Assembly (NCBI RefSeq): GCF_040436345.1
Contig: NC_133216.1
Span: forward strand, 17,398,110 to 17,462,109
DNA from: Pagrus major
Taxonomy: Eukaryota > Chordata > Actinopteri > Spariformes > Sparidae
Reading direction: 5' to 3'
DNA length: 64,000 nt
Part shown: piece after piece, positions 25,314 through 39,700 of the stretch
Layout of the letters: every line of letters starts with the position of its first letter
Position numbering within the stretch: the stretch's first letter is position 1
The notes under the pieces: generated by a model
Seen by the model: only the letters and a program-made list of their open reading frames with translations
Told to the model about the DNA's origin: nothing
The model's database searches: none
Position numbers and translations under genes: made by a program

Positions 25314-25615
25314 TTAAAGCAACATTAAGTAGAAAATTACATTTTGTACGATTTTGTACACCCCATGGTTTTTGAGTGCGACACCACTGTGGTAAATACA
25401 AATCCCAGGTCTGTAACAATTTGTCAGACATAATGTAGGTGGTTACTACAAACAAAACACATTACATCATAACAATGTTATGTGTTTAAAACTTGTATGT
25501 TGAAGTAAACATGTATGTAACGCTGTGATCCTACCCTCTCACTGTAGTTACATAGTGCAGAAACAAGTGACAGAGACACCATTCAGCCGATTACAAGACA
25601 CTGTACCCTCAACAT

Positions 25616-25973
25616 AAGGGCTGAACGATATGGTCAAAAAGTGACATTGCTATTATTTTGACAGATATTGCAATTGTGATATAATTCATGATTATTGAGG
25701 ATAATTAAATTTGACATCACAATTTTCATTGTCACTGAAAAACTAGTAAAATCATGATGATGTGGAGTTTCCCCCGGTCTCTGCCAAACAAACACATTTT
25801 ATTACATCTGGAGAACAAGCTTTGTAGGCCAGAGAATCTCTGCAGCACTACAACATTTCATTAAAACACTGTTTTGTGACACATTTTAACTTTATAAAAC
25901 AATTGCAGTTCTTGCGATTTGGATATTGCACTTAGTTGTATTGCGATTTCGATTATTTTGTGCAGCCCTTTTG
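25616..25973. mobile_element. MITE with imperfect terminal inverted repeats
   Basis: About 358 bp, AT-rich inside. The left end is AAGGGCTGAACGATATGG. The right end, read inward, is AAAAGGGCTGCACAAAA. This is the GGGCTGCACGAT type of short non-autonomous DNA transposon common in fish. No clear target duplication was seen. Confidence 0.65.
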
Positions 25974-27443
25974 AAGCTGTAAGTTTAAAGGAAAAAGATA
26001 ACCTTTAAATTTTAACTATTAGCTTACATTTGACTATCAGGTAACATCGTCACTCAGGAACAAATCTTCATTTCACAAATATTGAAGTAAGGGAAACAGG
26101 GCTGACAAAAGAAATCCTGTGGAAGCCTATAAGTGACTATATTAAATTGAAAATGAAAATGTAAATACAAAATAGCATTGCAATTTTCCTCATACGTATG
26201 TGTTATTTGATTGAAAATCAAAATCAAAATGCATTTATCGCATTTTAATTTTCACATACTCGTACAGACGTTCTATGAACAAAACGAAAACGGAAAAGCT
26301 GTTTCACATTTCAATTTCAAAGACCCGCTCCATGTAAACACAATGCCAGCTGTATTCCTCATGTCTACTTGGTTTTCATACCTTTTATTTTGTCTATAGT
26401 ATTTGTACTGATTCAGATTTTTTTTTGTAACCAACATGAGTTTTACTCAACTGTTATATTTCTTTCTTTACTGATCGTCATCTTTTTGAAGAAAACAAAC
26501 AAACAATGGATAACAAGATTTCGAAAAAATCCCATATTTATTGCAGTGATGGAATTTCCGCTGTCAAAACTTTACATACTTTTTCATTTTATACTTAAAA
26601 CATGAATCATAATTAAAGTGTACACAGTGTTCAGTACTACAGAGAACGTACCGGATATCAAAATTGGTATCTGACTTTTGGCTAACGTAGGTTTCCTGAC
26701 ACCTTCAAAATGGCTATTTATTTAAAAAACACTCCTGAAGTAATAGTAGTAGTACTATGCACATGAAAACATACAACAAATGACACATTCACATTAGACA
26801 GAGTACACGTTTCTGTTTGTCATTCAAATGGACGACGACGGACCGAGATCGTAGGAGGAATCACTCAGATGTGTGCTACTAGAAATTTAAGAACCTTCAG
26901 GAGTAAAAATGTAATGAGATTCCTATACAAACTATATAAATGTACATCTGAATGGATTCATTATTATTCAAGTTTTTTTTTTTAAGGTTAACTTAATTTC
27001 TCTCTTTGTTGCCTCGTCTGGTTTAGTGAAGACAAACAACACTCACTGTCTCCTTTTTCTCTTCATGTTAACAGCTATCAAAACACACAGAATGTAAATC
27101 AATGATGTGAATCAATGTTTTCCTGATGATCCAGTGGAACCCACATACACAGACTGAAATCAACAGTATGTACAGACACTGCATGTGTTTGCTGCCCACA
27201 CACTCACTCACACACACTGATGATAAAACTGACAGAATTCAATGTTCCTGCAAAGAGAGAAATCTTATTATGGCCTGGCAGCTGAATACCTGAATGGAAA
27301 TTCATGGAGTTAACAGGAGTGAGACAAGAGTGTTTAATGCCAGCGAACTGTCCATCAGTTCATCTGTTTCTGGTCCTGAAGTCGTACATGGATTCTGGAA
27401 AATGTCTAGAACAGGGAGGAGTGAAGGGTGGAGGCTGCTCTTC
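25974..27443. other. foxn1-unc119 tail-to-tail spacer and unc119 3' UTR
   Basis: The two genes converge here. On the minus strand AATAAA signals occur at about 26712-26717 and near 26535-26540, giving a possible unc119 3' UTR of roughly 0.75-0.9 kb. The stretch 26150-26330 is rich in AAAATTGAAAATGAAA-like words and is probably repetitive. No exon was recognised. Confidence 0.45.
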
Positions 27444-30400
27444 CTACGGCCCCCCACTGTAGGAATAGTCTGCCTTGTTGTGCATCACCAGCTTGTTGTC
27501 CACAAAGTAGAAGCTGTCAGACTGCGTCTCGTAAGGGTGCAGGATCATCTCACGCACTGAGAGAGAGGAAAGAGACACATGATACTCGGGAGTTTGCATC
27601 ATTAAATCCTGTAAGATCTAATAAAACGTCTATGTGTGGGTGTGTGTTTGTCTCTGGTGGTTACGTGACACTCACTGATATCCTCAGACAGCGCGGGGAA
27701 CTCGTAGATGTGCTCACATGTGTTCTTGCTGCTGGGCATGCAGAAGCCGAACTCAAAATCAAAGCTCTTGAGCAGCTGATCGCGGAAGTAGTGTCTCTCA
27801 ATCATACGGAAGTTGTTGATGGGTGTGTCTCCCACTGTGAACTCCACTCTGCAGAGACATGAGGGGAAAGTTAATTCACCACCGCTGAAGTTGACTTTTT
27901 CTCATAACCTTTGGGGCCTTATTTTTGTAGTTTTGGCTTCCTCTTCTGGGGCCTCAGATGGTCTTACAATCAATTCAGTTCCTTCATTTGACATGGAAAT
28001 GATCTTATCTCCAGGCAATGTCTAGACTTATTGAAAGTTATTGTCCTGCTGGTTATGTAGAGGTATTGCACACAATTTAGTTATGTGTGAAGACTTCAAT
28101 CTCCTCTATTGCTGGAATCTCGTCTTTGTTTGCTTTGGTTTTCTCTTGGCTGGCAGCGTATAAGCATGTAAACAAAACGTCGGAAATTATGTTAACTGTA
28201 AGTATGAATCTAGGAACATTTTATAAATGAGGACCCTGTTGGTAATAATAACATTGTTCTTACAAAAATAATTACCAACATATGGAAACATCATTACCAC
28301 AAAGTCCATCAGGGCAAAAAAACAAAAAATTTGGAGGTAAAAATAAAAGTGTGCACACCAAAATGCAACATCCATAATGATTTCACACAACTACAGTAAG
28401 CACATTATGTTATCCCAATTTGTGATCAAAGCACTTGTTACTCATTTGGTCACAAAGAAATCCCTATGCAAACTTTGAAGGTAAAACCAAAACATTATTT
28501 ATTATCCAGGAACAGGTTGGATCCTTGTAGAGTCATTTTAGTGATCTCATGGATTTCCACAATGGTGTACGGTTCGAAAAAAGCACACAGTTTAATATAT
28601 ATGGAGCTGGTTTATCTCGATGAGTCAGTTGTTGGGTTGGACTGAAATGAGTGACAGCGTGGGAGTCTGATGATGAACACCACTCAGGAACATTGACAGA
28701 TATTTGGTGTGTGACTCAGCAGGTGGGCTGGGCCGCTCTGTGTGTTCACACTCATCAGCGCCAGCCTGGGGCCCCACGCTGACACCCACACACACCTCCT
28801 ACATCCGGGATGTGTCTTCTGTCACTGTGGCAGGATCGACCGGACGTTACTGCATCATTCAGCTTTTTCACTCAGACTATGTTTACATGCACTAAATATT
28901 CCAGTTTTTGCCCTTTTTCTAGAAAAGACAATATTCCTTCTAAGTTGTTTACAAGGCTGATGGAAATGAACATCTGAATGATGAACAAAGCCTTCCTCTT
29001 CCAACTTTTTTGAAAAGGTAGGCACTGTGATATTTGTGCATATCCAAAAATCTGTTGATCTGACCTGACAGGTGTGGCAGATCAAGATTAAACAACATGA
29101 TTAGTGCACAGGTGTGCTTTGGGCTGGTTTCAATAAAAGGCCTCTCTAAAATGTGCAGTTTTATGTGGAAAAAACTCATTTATAAAGTACTGAAATATGG
29201 ACTTCACATGACTAGGGTTACAGATATTCCAAGATTTCCTAATAACTTTGCACGTTCTTAACTTGCATACAACTCGCCTTTTCTTCAGTGGGGTTACACA
29301 TATTTTATTGGTCAGAGACAGCCAAAAGAAGAAGGGATGAGGGGGACATAGATCAGAAAACCAGTCAGTTTCTGGTATGACCACCATTTGCCTCATGCAG
29401 TGCGACACATTTGCTCGAAAATGGGAACAAAAACAAAATTGTTTATATTCTTGTTGAGTGTTGGTGACCAGAAATGTGGACTTTTCTTTGATGCATGCAT
29501 CTCTACCAAAGCCTTACAAATTGTTGGCTATTGTTGGTGCTGTATGCAAGTTAAAGGATGTTCCTTAAACCCCAAAAATATCAGCATATTCCACATGTCT
29601 TAATCTAAAATGGCACATTCTGAATATCCAAACAGAATATGGTCTTCACAGGATCCCTATCAATTTCAGAATATTGTCATATTAGGAAAAGATGTTGAAT
29701 ATTAGTCTGCACATAAACATAGTTTTCATTTGGAACAAATACACACTTAAGGTTAACTTACGTAGCTCCAACCTGCCGCAACTGCAGGAAGGCGGGGGTG
29801 AACTGGTATCGGACAAAACGGCCGGCATTGGGGTCACATTGCCTTTTGCCTGCTAAAGAAGAGGCAATAAGAAGAAAAAGAGTGAAAAGAGCTTTTTTTT
29901 ACTTCCACAGGCCACAGTGTCTCTACTCGTTTATCCTCTGGGACAAGAAAATATCACACAATACCATTTAACAAATTAAAAACACTTAATTAACACTTAA
30001 AAGACAAGTAAGATAAAAAAAACCCATTTGGCTCACATATAACAAAACATCAACCATAACTCAGTCTTCATACTATATAATAATCATAATATGCTCCAGT
30101 GACCTGGTGCTGGAGGTTTGGTGATCTCAAACAGGACTGTCCCTGTTTCCATGTCGCGGATCTTAAACCTGGTGAAGTCGATCATGTGGACATTTTCTTC
30201 TGGAGAACACAAATAATCTGAAAAAGAGAGAAAAATACTCATTAGACTGCTTTCTCTTCCTTCTCTTGACATGATATCACTGTGAATGTAGCAAACCTTT
30301 CATGTCAGGCGGCAAGCTGTCAATTAGTGACAAACTGGCACCTCAGCAGATTTCTGCCAAGATTCAGTAATCTCTGTTGTTATTGGCATGTCTGAACCAA

Positions 30401-31359
30401 TCTAATTTACAATAAATTCATTCATGCATCAATGCTTTTGGATGCTTACCACTGTAACCTCACAATAAGGCCAAGGATGTTGTTTGTTTTTTATATGCCA
30501 GATCTTTCTGTGTGCCAAAGTATGACGCAAATAGTAAGTACACACCCTCTGAGTACCTCTGCTATAATAATACAGACTCAGTCATTCGATGAGGAGGATA
30601 CAAGCTGAAAAATGCTTTTGTGTTGCGAAGTCAAAATATGTACAGCCCATTCAGCATGTAATGTAAAATTAGTTCCCTAAACCTGACCAAGAATGTCCGT
30701 TCCCTAAACCTGTCCAAGTATTTTAGTTGCCTAAACCTAACTACGTATTTTGGTTTCTTAACCCTAACCAAGTATTTTAGTTCCCTTAACCTATCCAAGT
30801 ATTTTAGTTCCCTATACTTAAACAAGTATTTTAGTTCCCTTAACCTGACCTAGTATGTCTGTTCCCTAAACCCTACCAAATATTATAGTTGCCTAAACCC
30901 GAACAAACAGAAATCTTAAAAAAAAAAGAAAAAGAAAATAATAAATGAACCATATGATAATATGTTCCAAGCAGGATTTGATCCTCAGTCTCTTGATTAA
31001 GAGTCACAAACATAACCCACTCAACCACAACAGCATGTTTAAAATGTGGTCTTCAATGTACTTTCGTGGTCCTAAAACAACATCAACTATGATGTTCTGG
31101 GAACACCAATATGATGATATCAGATACGCCTAGCAGTCACACCTCCTTACAACAATATTGCTGAGTAGACAGGTTGCATCGCACCATGTATGTTTTTTTT
31201 TATGTATTTACAGTCATGGAAACTTTCTTCTCACAGGTTTCTGTTTTCATTGAACAGCAGGATTGTCAAGCTGAGTGAACACAAGCCCACTAAAAGACAG
31301 AAACCCAAGTACCCTGAGCAGGGTGACAGATTTGGCCATGCTGGCACTGTGTGTGTGTG

Positions 31360-31401
<42 letters not shown>

Positions 31402-31481
31402 AGACACCCCCCTCCCAACGGGGCAGGATTAGACCTAAGAGGCTTATTGTGTTTTACCATCACATGGACCGACTGGTTGGG

Positions 31482-31529
<48 letters not shown>

Positions 31530-34500
31530 CTACTATCTCATTAGGGTTAAGGTAAGGGCAGTTATTATTGGCAGTCTAAGTTGCATAAGGGTTAAAGGGT
31601 CTTTCTTGCTGATGACCTTCTCATGCAAACAGAGTCAGGGGGCAACAATGGAGGTCAAAATAACATGTATTCATGCACATGTGTCTGCGCATACACACTC
31701 TCACACTGCTGCATCCTCTACTGTTTCCGAGGGTTAGTGAGCAGATGGACCACACAGGCTTTAGCCACCTGCTTGAAGATATTTATAGACATTTTCATTG
31801 CAGCACACTTTACCTGACAAACACCTTGTCTAAAAATGTCCCTCTTGTGAAACAGGACTATTTAGAGCTTCTTGCTTAATACGGTGGACTGCATGTTCTG
31901 ACATTAATTATTTAAAGCTGAAACTTGAGCAAAGATGACAGAACATTAAGTGTCTTTTTTTCTTAAATTATTGTTCGTCCAGCGCAGACAAATACCACTG
32001 AATAATTAGGTAATTTAAATGTAAATATATATGGGGTACAAAAGAGATTGAGTCAGGCTGCTTCATTTCCAAACCACATGCGACGATGGGACCGACCTCA
32101 TCAACACTTCTAAGCAAATGAACATGAAGAATGTGTTGTATTTATTGTTTAAGTGTTTCACAACGCTTCACGCCACGTATGGATCTTGTGATATGTTAAT
32201 TCAAAATGTACAGGTTTCTAAAAGCAATCTCTAAACTTCAGTTATCAATCATGTCTATACAAATCAGTGATGTTTTGATGAATTATGCATTAAAGCATTC
32301 AAGAAATTGCATTTACAACTACACTAAAAGGCCGGCTTTTACATACATACATCAAATCATATTAAAACAGAACTCTTTTCTGTGTATGTAACATTTTATA
32401 TTAGAGCAAAGTACGTTATGTCATCATTTTGACTTGTGTAATTAGTATTTCCATGTTCTTTAATGGTCATCCGTCTGAAATGCACTTGATGCTAAAGTTA
32501 GCCACATTAAATGACATGCAGCGCTGAAAAAATAATATCTAGATTAGTGCCAGTTATTAACAATTAACAACCACATGACTCGGCTGCACAAACATGTCAA
32601 GAATTAATGGGCAAATCATCAATAACTGCAAAAAGGCATTTGTCTGTGTAAATGCTGATGGGAGGCAAGGAAAGTTTATCTTTATAGCTCCATTCAGAAA
32701 AAACTTGAAGGGGTTCTTTGTAACACTTTACATGTGTTAATCATTTTTTTATTGGCCATGTGTGAGCGGAATGTGACATGTATTGTAAATATTGTATTGT
32801 ATTGTATGTATTTAAACCCTGACACTTGGTCCACAGGTGGGGAGCATGGAAATAATAGCTTCTTCCCCTTGCTTGGGATGGATGTTTTCTTCAAACATTG
32901 TATATATGCATGTATGTGTGCACAGAATGCATGTATATGTATTTTCCATGAGGCTCATCCATGGTGATTATGTCCATATGGACGTGAGTGTTGAACATTA
33001 TAAGACTGGTCAAGACATTTCAACGTAAAGCTGCTCTGGCTCATAAAGTCTCTTTATTTTGCCGTCCCAACTACAGTAAGAGGGTTAGAGAGCGGCTGTT
33101 TGATGCAGTGCCCTCTAGTGCCAGTTCATTTGATGTGAGGAGCTTATCTGCTCTGAGAATATTACTGTAAGCCTACTGTTAGTCTGAGACTTCTGAAGCA
33201 ACAGCAAGGAAACTCTTTCACACACTATTTATAGAGCACTAATGTATGTGGCCTGAAGGTAATCATGGTGGGGAGTGAGTTTGAGATGGACAAGCTTCAA
33301 ATAATCATCAAACTGGACTAAATACGGTTATATAATACTGATCCAAACTCTCTTTAGCTCACAGAGATGAATGGTGGCCACTCGTATTAAAAATATTTGC
33401 ATCTATAACATGATTTATACACAGCAATTTAAATTTACTGCTCCTCTTTACTGTGACAGTAGATGAGTGGTGTAATGTACATGTACACTTGGTCTCAGGC
33501 CAACTTACTGATGGAAAATGTCAATCCAAATGCAAACTATAATGTAATTGCAGCCTGAAAATGATCAGAGTGGAGGATTTATTGATTTGTATGTTTGTAT
33601 ATGTGGTACTGCTGACAATGAACTTCATATCATGCCGTACTGAAAACAAATATCACAAACTCCAACGCGTTGTGTGGTCAAGTCTCAATATCTATAAAGT
33701 AATGTGATTAATAAAGAGTTCATTAATAGGATTCATAACGAATCAATACAATTTGTAGGACTGTACTGATTGTAATTACCATCTACTGTATGGAATGCCA
33801 ATTCAGTCAATATTAAATAAAAAAGTAAATAAAATAAATAAATTAATTAATATGCCAATGAAATAAATCCTGAAATAAATAAATAGGGAAAAGATATATG
33901 AATAAATCTAAATCTAAATATATAAATCAATCAATTTCTTTCATTTCAGGGTATTTTATTTCATTATTTATTTTATAGGCACATTTATTTATTTTATTAT
34001 CATATGTATTTATCTAATATTGACTAAAATGACATCCGTACATCAGTTTCTCATGTAAATAACTTTAACAGAATCACACAAACCTTTTTGTCTGTCGTAC
34101 AAAATAAAACACACCATAACCACACTAGAGAATATTTTATTATCCTTAACTTGTTTAATACCTTCTGAAGGCAGCGGCGATGTTCAAACTACAGTCACAT
34201 CATATCAGTAGATGTAAATAGTGAGAGAGATCATCTTCCTTTTCCCTCAATGCAAAGCCCATTTCTAAAGGGTAAAATCTACTGGGTGTCTAAGGGTGTC
34301 ATCTACTGAATTTATAATTTCTGTCAAAAACGGCACCTAATTGAAAATCTGCTGGCAGAGCGCTCTGAATGCATCTTGCGTATTTGTCACTGAGCAGCTC
34401 TCTTTGTGGGCAGATGACCGATAGATGTATTTTGTGAATTGGCTACTCGCCAAGCGTGCTGAAAAAGGCAGATGGAGCATTTCATCTGATAGCACAGCCA

Positions 34501-36668
34501 GTGAAGTCACTTTCTCCCAGTCCAGTGCAAGTATTCACACATATAAGCATGTCAGTCCTCCAGTCTCATGGAGCCCGGAGCTGGTTACAGACATGAGATT
34601 TTTACAGCCTCTGCACATGGAGCAGCTTGACTGATGAAGCATGACTGTACTGTCTTTTAGAGATTTGTAGGAGTAGTAATAAAATCCTGCCCTTCTCAGA
34701 GGATCACTGTTTAGTGACAACAAAATGAAGTGTGAGCTGTGGGGCGAGAAAAGGAACAAAACACGCACTCTGAATGATGAGAGTCATTTTCAGTTTGTGT
34801 GAGACAGAGAGGGAGAAACATGGAGAAAAGAGACCGAGGATACAGAGGAGGAAGACAGAGACAGCCTTAACTACTGTATCTGATGAATGAGGCGTCTTTT
34901 ACAGGCCTCAGTCTGTCTGTTTTTATGATGGAGCTTGCATTTGGGATTATTTAGGATTATTATATAATGCATTTCTTATTTTGGGTAAAGCATTCTCATT
35001 TGTCAAAGGGCAGACAGATTTCAAACTGGTTTCTGAAAGCACCCAGTGGGGACAAATCCATTCTGGTACACTTAGTCTGTCAATTAAATCATATTCATAT
35101 CAGTAAATTCATAGTAATTAAATCACATTACACATAGTGAACATTAATACTTTACATGGGAGCTTCAGATAATGAGTACAACTTTAACTACTACTCAAGT
35201 CATGTACTTGAGTACACTTTTGAGGTACTTGTACTTGAGTATTACCATTTTCTGCTACTTTATACATCCATTCCACTGCATTTTGAGGGCAGTTATTGTA
35301 CCTTTTACTCCAATACATTTATTTGATAACTTTAGTAACTAGTTGCTTTGCAGATTGCATGCTGCATCAGAGCCAAAGCAGAGCCAGTTACTTACTAACA
35401 CTGTCTGCTATAAAAAGAAGAAGGCTGAATATTGGATCCAATAATCGCCAAAGTAACTTTTAACATGATATATTTACTTTTACTTAAAGTATGACTCTCG
35501 GACACTTTTCACAACACTGGTATCAAACCACTTGGATACTCACAGTACATTTTATAATAATAAAATATACAAACCATTTGAAATACAATGGAAACTTTTT
35601 ATTGAAAGCTAGTGTGAAATATCTCCAGTGACGTCTGCAGTTTGTCTGTCCATTTAATACAGGGCTACAACCAGCATTCAGTTAGCTTAGCTTAGCTTGA
35701 CCATGGACCATATTCACACGGTGGCCATTTTCTTCCGACGTCACGTTCAGTAGGGAAGCTCAAACGCTTGGATAAAGTTATATAAACGTAGGGAATCAGA
35801 CACGTTATTCATTATTGATCGGGAACTGAAAAGACGATAGTTCATGAAAATCTGGAGGGACATATTTGATACCCGCTAGCTACATTAGCCTTCACCACGT
35901 CATAGCTAACATTACTCTGTGATTGTGTTCAGTGTGTTTTACTTCCAGGCTTAAATAAATGTGCTCAAAATGTGCATTATTTCAGAATTAATTACTCCTT
36001 TTTTCTATCTTATCGTGTAACACTATCAAATGGTAATGTTAGGTAGGAAGTGGCTGAATGCTAACGCTAGCTGTTATCTAACGGAAGCTACTAGGTTACC
36101 TTGAAATATGACCCAATGTCCCTCCAGGTTTTCACTATCCGTTCTTTTCAGCTGGTGACACATCAGGAGGCGATGAAACTATAACAATATGTCAGATTCC
36201 CTGCGCATGACGTCAGAGGAAAATGGCCGCCTAGTAAAACGAACACAGTTTGTTTATCGTACAGATTAAACAAGATATAACATGTCTTTCTAGTCTGCTA
36301 AGCTGCGCTAACAGTCTGCTGGCTTTGGCTGCATATTATCTATACAGATATGAGATCAGATATCTGATCCCGTTACTCTTGGCGAGAAAGTGAACGCAGT
36401 AAGCGTATTCACCAAAATGTCGAACCAGTAAGTTAAAAATGCGCTCTAGCTCCAACACAAGTCGTCTGCTTCTTTCAACCATACTGGAGACGTTGTTGCC
36501 TGAGTCATTGTTAGGCGACTGTGCATCTAGCATCCATCTGCAAACAGCAAACTATTAAAAATAAATTAAAAAAAAAAAATCCCTGCTGACTGAATCACCT
36601 TGTCTTGAAACTATGAGGGTAAATGATATACATGTTCATACCTCAGTCCCTTCTTTCTTTCACACACT

Positions 36669-36729
<61 letters not shown>

Positions 36730-39700
36730 AGTGCTCCACTTCACTTCCTTCAACACTGTCACCTAGCAACGCTCCTTCTGATAGTGTGCCAGCTCGATTA
36801 GCCTGTCTTTTCCCTTCCCCTCATCCACCTGGCTGCTCCGCAACAACAAGGTGCAGCAGCGAATCAAAGGAGAGTATCTCAGGTTAGGCATCAGTGGTAT
36901 GCAAATGAAATGTTCCTCGTAAACCTGAGGCCTCTTCCTATAGACTGAGGGCATCTTTTTGTCTGATTTAACAGCCTCGGAGCGCAGGAAGCCTAAGGAG
37001 CTGGAAGACTCGATACAGAATATTAAGAGGGTGTGTGTCAATTACAACATGACATGATAGATTACATTTTATTGTCCCTGTAGGGAAGCATGTCATTAAC
37101 ACCCAGCACAGGTGATCTGCCATAATTACACACTGCTCTTTCTGCACTTATTCAGAGGAGGAATTTACAAGTCCACGTTTACTTTTCACATCTTATCTTG
37201 ATTTCATTGTATCTAATTTCTTGTTTTTAGCCGTACAAATGATCTGGCTGAGTGTTTTCTAACATTCACTCTCATCTATGCTAACACACATTAATCACAA
37301 GCCTCAAGACCAACAGCAGACTCTTGTTAAACATAGCACTTTTCACTCTACTGGAACACAAAGTCAACAAAGTCCTGAAAAGATCCGTTTGGCAGAAGCC
37401 TTTCTGAAGAGAGTAAAATTAGCACCAAGTCTTGAGTCATGCTGTGTTCCTGTGTCCAGATACACAGAGCCTGTCTGACACCAAAATGGCATTCATAAAG
37501 AGCGAGCGAGCTGCCACTTATAGCTCCTTAATCCCCAAGATTAGCATGGAGTTACAGACTTTCAGCCACAGGGATTGACTTCACATGCCTTATTCTTTCC
37601 ATTTGACTCTGTGGTTTCCGATCAGTGCCGAGACTGCGTGTTCGATTAATCCCACAACATGAAGAAGAACAATGCGGACATGTTTACTTATCTCCATGGT
37701 GAAATCCATAGCCAAAGGCAGCTAGTGACATTAGCATTACATCTTGATGTTCACATCATGATTTACAGTGCACCTGTGTATGGCAGGCTTTTTCATGTCT
37801 CTCCGTTAACAGCACCTGTAGGCAAACTGCCGAACCTTGAGGTTCATGCAGAGGTTGCATTTATGAGCAGCTGAATGCAGATGAGATTTTGTCCTCTTAT
37901 CTTTCTCCGGCCTGCATCAACGAGTTGGAAAAAAAGAAAGAAATCTGTGAAAGGGTGTTACGGGGACGGATACTGTGATATAAGCTCTCTGGGTAAGAGT
38001 GGCACTAAAAAAGACACCTTTATATTTGTGCCTTCGATATGAACGTACAGTTAGCTTAGCTTAGCATAAAGATTGGAAATAGGAGGAAGCAGTTGGCCTG
38101 GGTCTGCCTGAAGGTAACATAATTCTTCTACTAGCACCTAAAAAATTCACTGATTATTAGATAGATATGAGGATTGTTAGGAGACACACCAGGACTGTCT
38201 TGGTGAGTTTTATTTTGATTCTGTCAAGTTTGAAGTGTGTTGAGTGTGTGTGCGAGGCAGTTAAGTTCATTGTAGACAGACGGTGTACAGTTGTATGTTT
38301 CTTTTTAGTAAGGAAAGTAAAAATATTTCCTTTCTTGACGTTTTGTGGGTTTGTTTTGTTCACTTATTAGAGTAAAAAGATATCCTGCTTTTACATCTCC
38401 TCTTGAGGGACAATGTGGACGGGACGAGACAGGACGGGCCAGGCCTAGCTGGTTAGCATGCTAACTTCAGTTGACATCTCTGCGACATAGTAGCCAGACG
38501 TCTAGTCAGACACCATTGTTTCTTCACACACTCCCTCTCACACAGGGAAGCCTCACAGCCAAAGGTAAAAAAAAATCCGCTTATCAGCACTTTGATGGCT
38601 TGTTAATTATTACATTAAAAAATCCCAAGATGTTAGATAAGAAGATTGATACCACTTTCATTTAAATATGACGCTACAGCCAGCAGTGGGTTCATTTAAA
38701 CAAGCATGTAAATAGGGGGAAACAGCTAATAAAGCTAACGAAATCCGCCGACCAGCACCTCTATAGCTCAATAACAACATGTAATTTATTTTGTTTATTT
38801 AATATTTAGTGGTGACTTCAGAAGTGCTGATCACACATCGACACGCGGTGACGGCTCACAGCCAAATTTAGGGTCGTGCTCCGAGAGGAACCTGAAGTGA
38901 CACTAAGGATTTGTCTGTCCTCCTCCCTCCACTCCTCCCCTCCTTCCCATAAGCATGATCTAAAAAAAGAAAAAGCTTTGCAGACAGTGACAGTTTGTAC
39001 CAAGGAAATCGAAATTTCTGATTATTGTGACAACTTGTAAGATTTTTCGTTCGAATTACTCTGAAGGAAACAAATCAATCAAGGCTGCGTCTTCAGTGAA
39101 AAACAGTAGAGTGGTGTTATATTTGTGGAATGAATGTCTTTTTACTGACAAAAGTCACCATGCTAAGAAATACAAAATGATGTGATTCCAGCTATTATTG
39201 CCTGTCCATGTGAGCTCCCACTTGTAACTCATTTGTACAACAGGTTATTGTAAGCAACAGCAGCATTTCTCCTGCTCTAATGTCTCCCTTTATGCACAGC
39301 TGGGTGCCTAAAAGAAAGTAAATCCAGTGCTTGAATAAAACAACTAGTTATTTTATTATATTTATATTGATGCCTACTTTAATGGAGTCTATAAATCTTA
39401 TTCATGAGACTAAAAGTTCCCTCATGTAAGTCTCCTAGGTTAAAGTTGTCACAATGAACGACGAGTAAAGGCAGCCACCTCTACAGCAATACAGCAAAAA
39501 CTGAGAATGAGGCTGGCTGCGTTCTGTTCAGGATCATCCCTGTTTAATCTGATTTAGATCTTTCAGAAACTTCATCCAATCAGGACAAGGTAGGACATTA
39601 ACTGTGTCAGCTAAGCAACCCTGGACATACATGAATAGAAAATGATGTATTAGAGTGTTTGAGGATTTTTTTTTGTGTGTTTCTGAGCAATCGTGGCCCA

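Noticed and set aside
30631-30825. Minus-strand frame with a nine-residue repeat
   Set aside because: It results from a 27-bp minisatellite whose unit length is a multiple of three. There is no start context and no homology.
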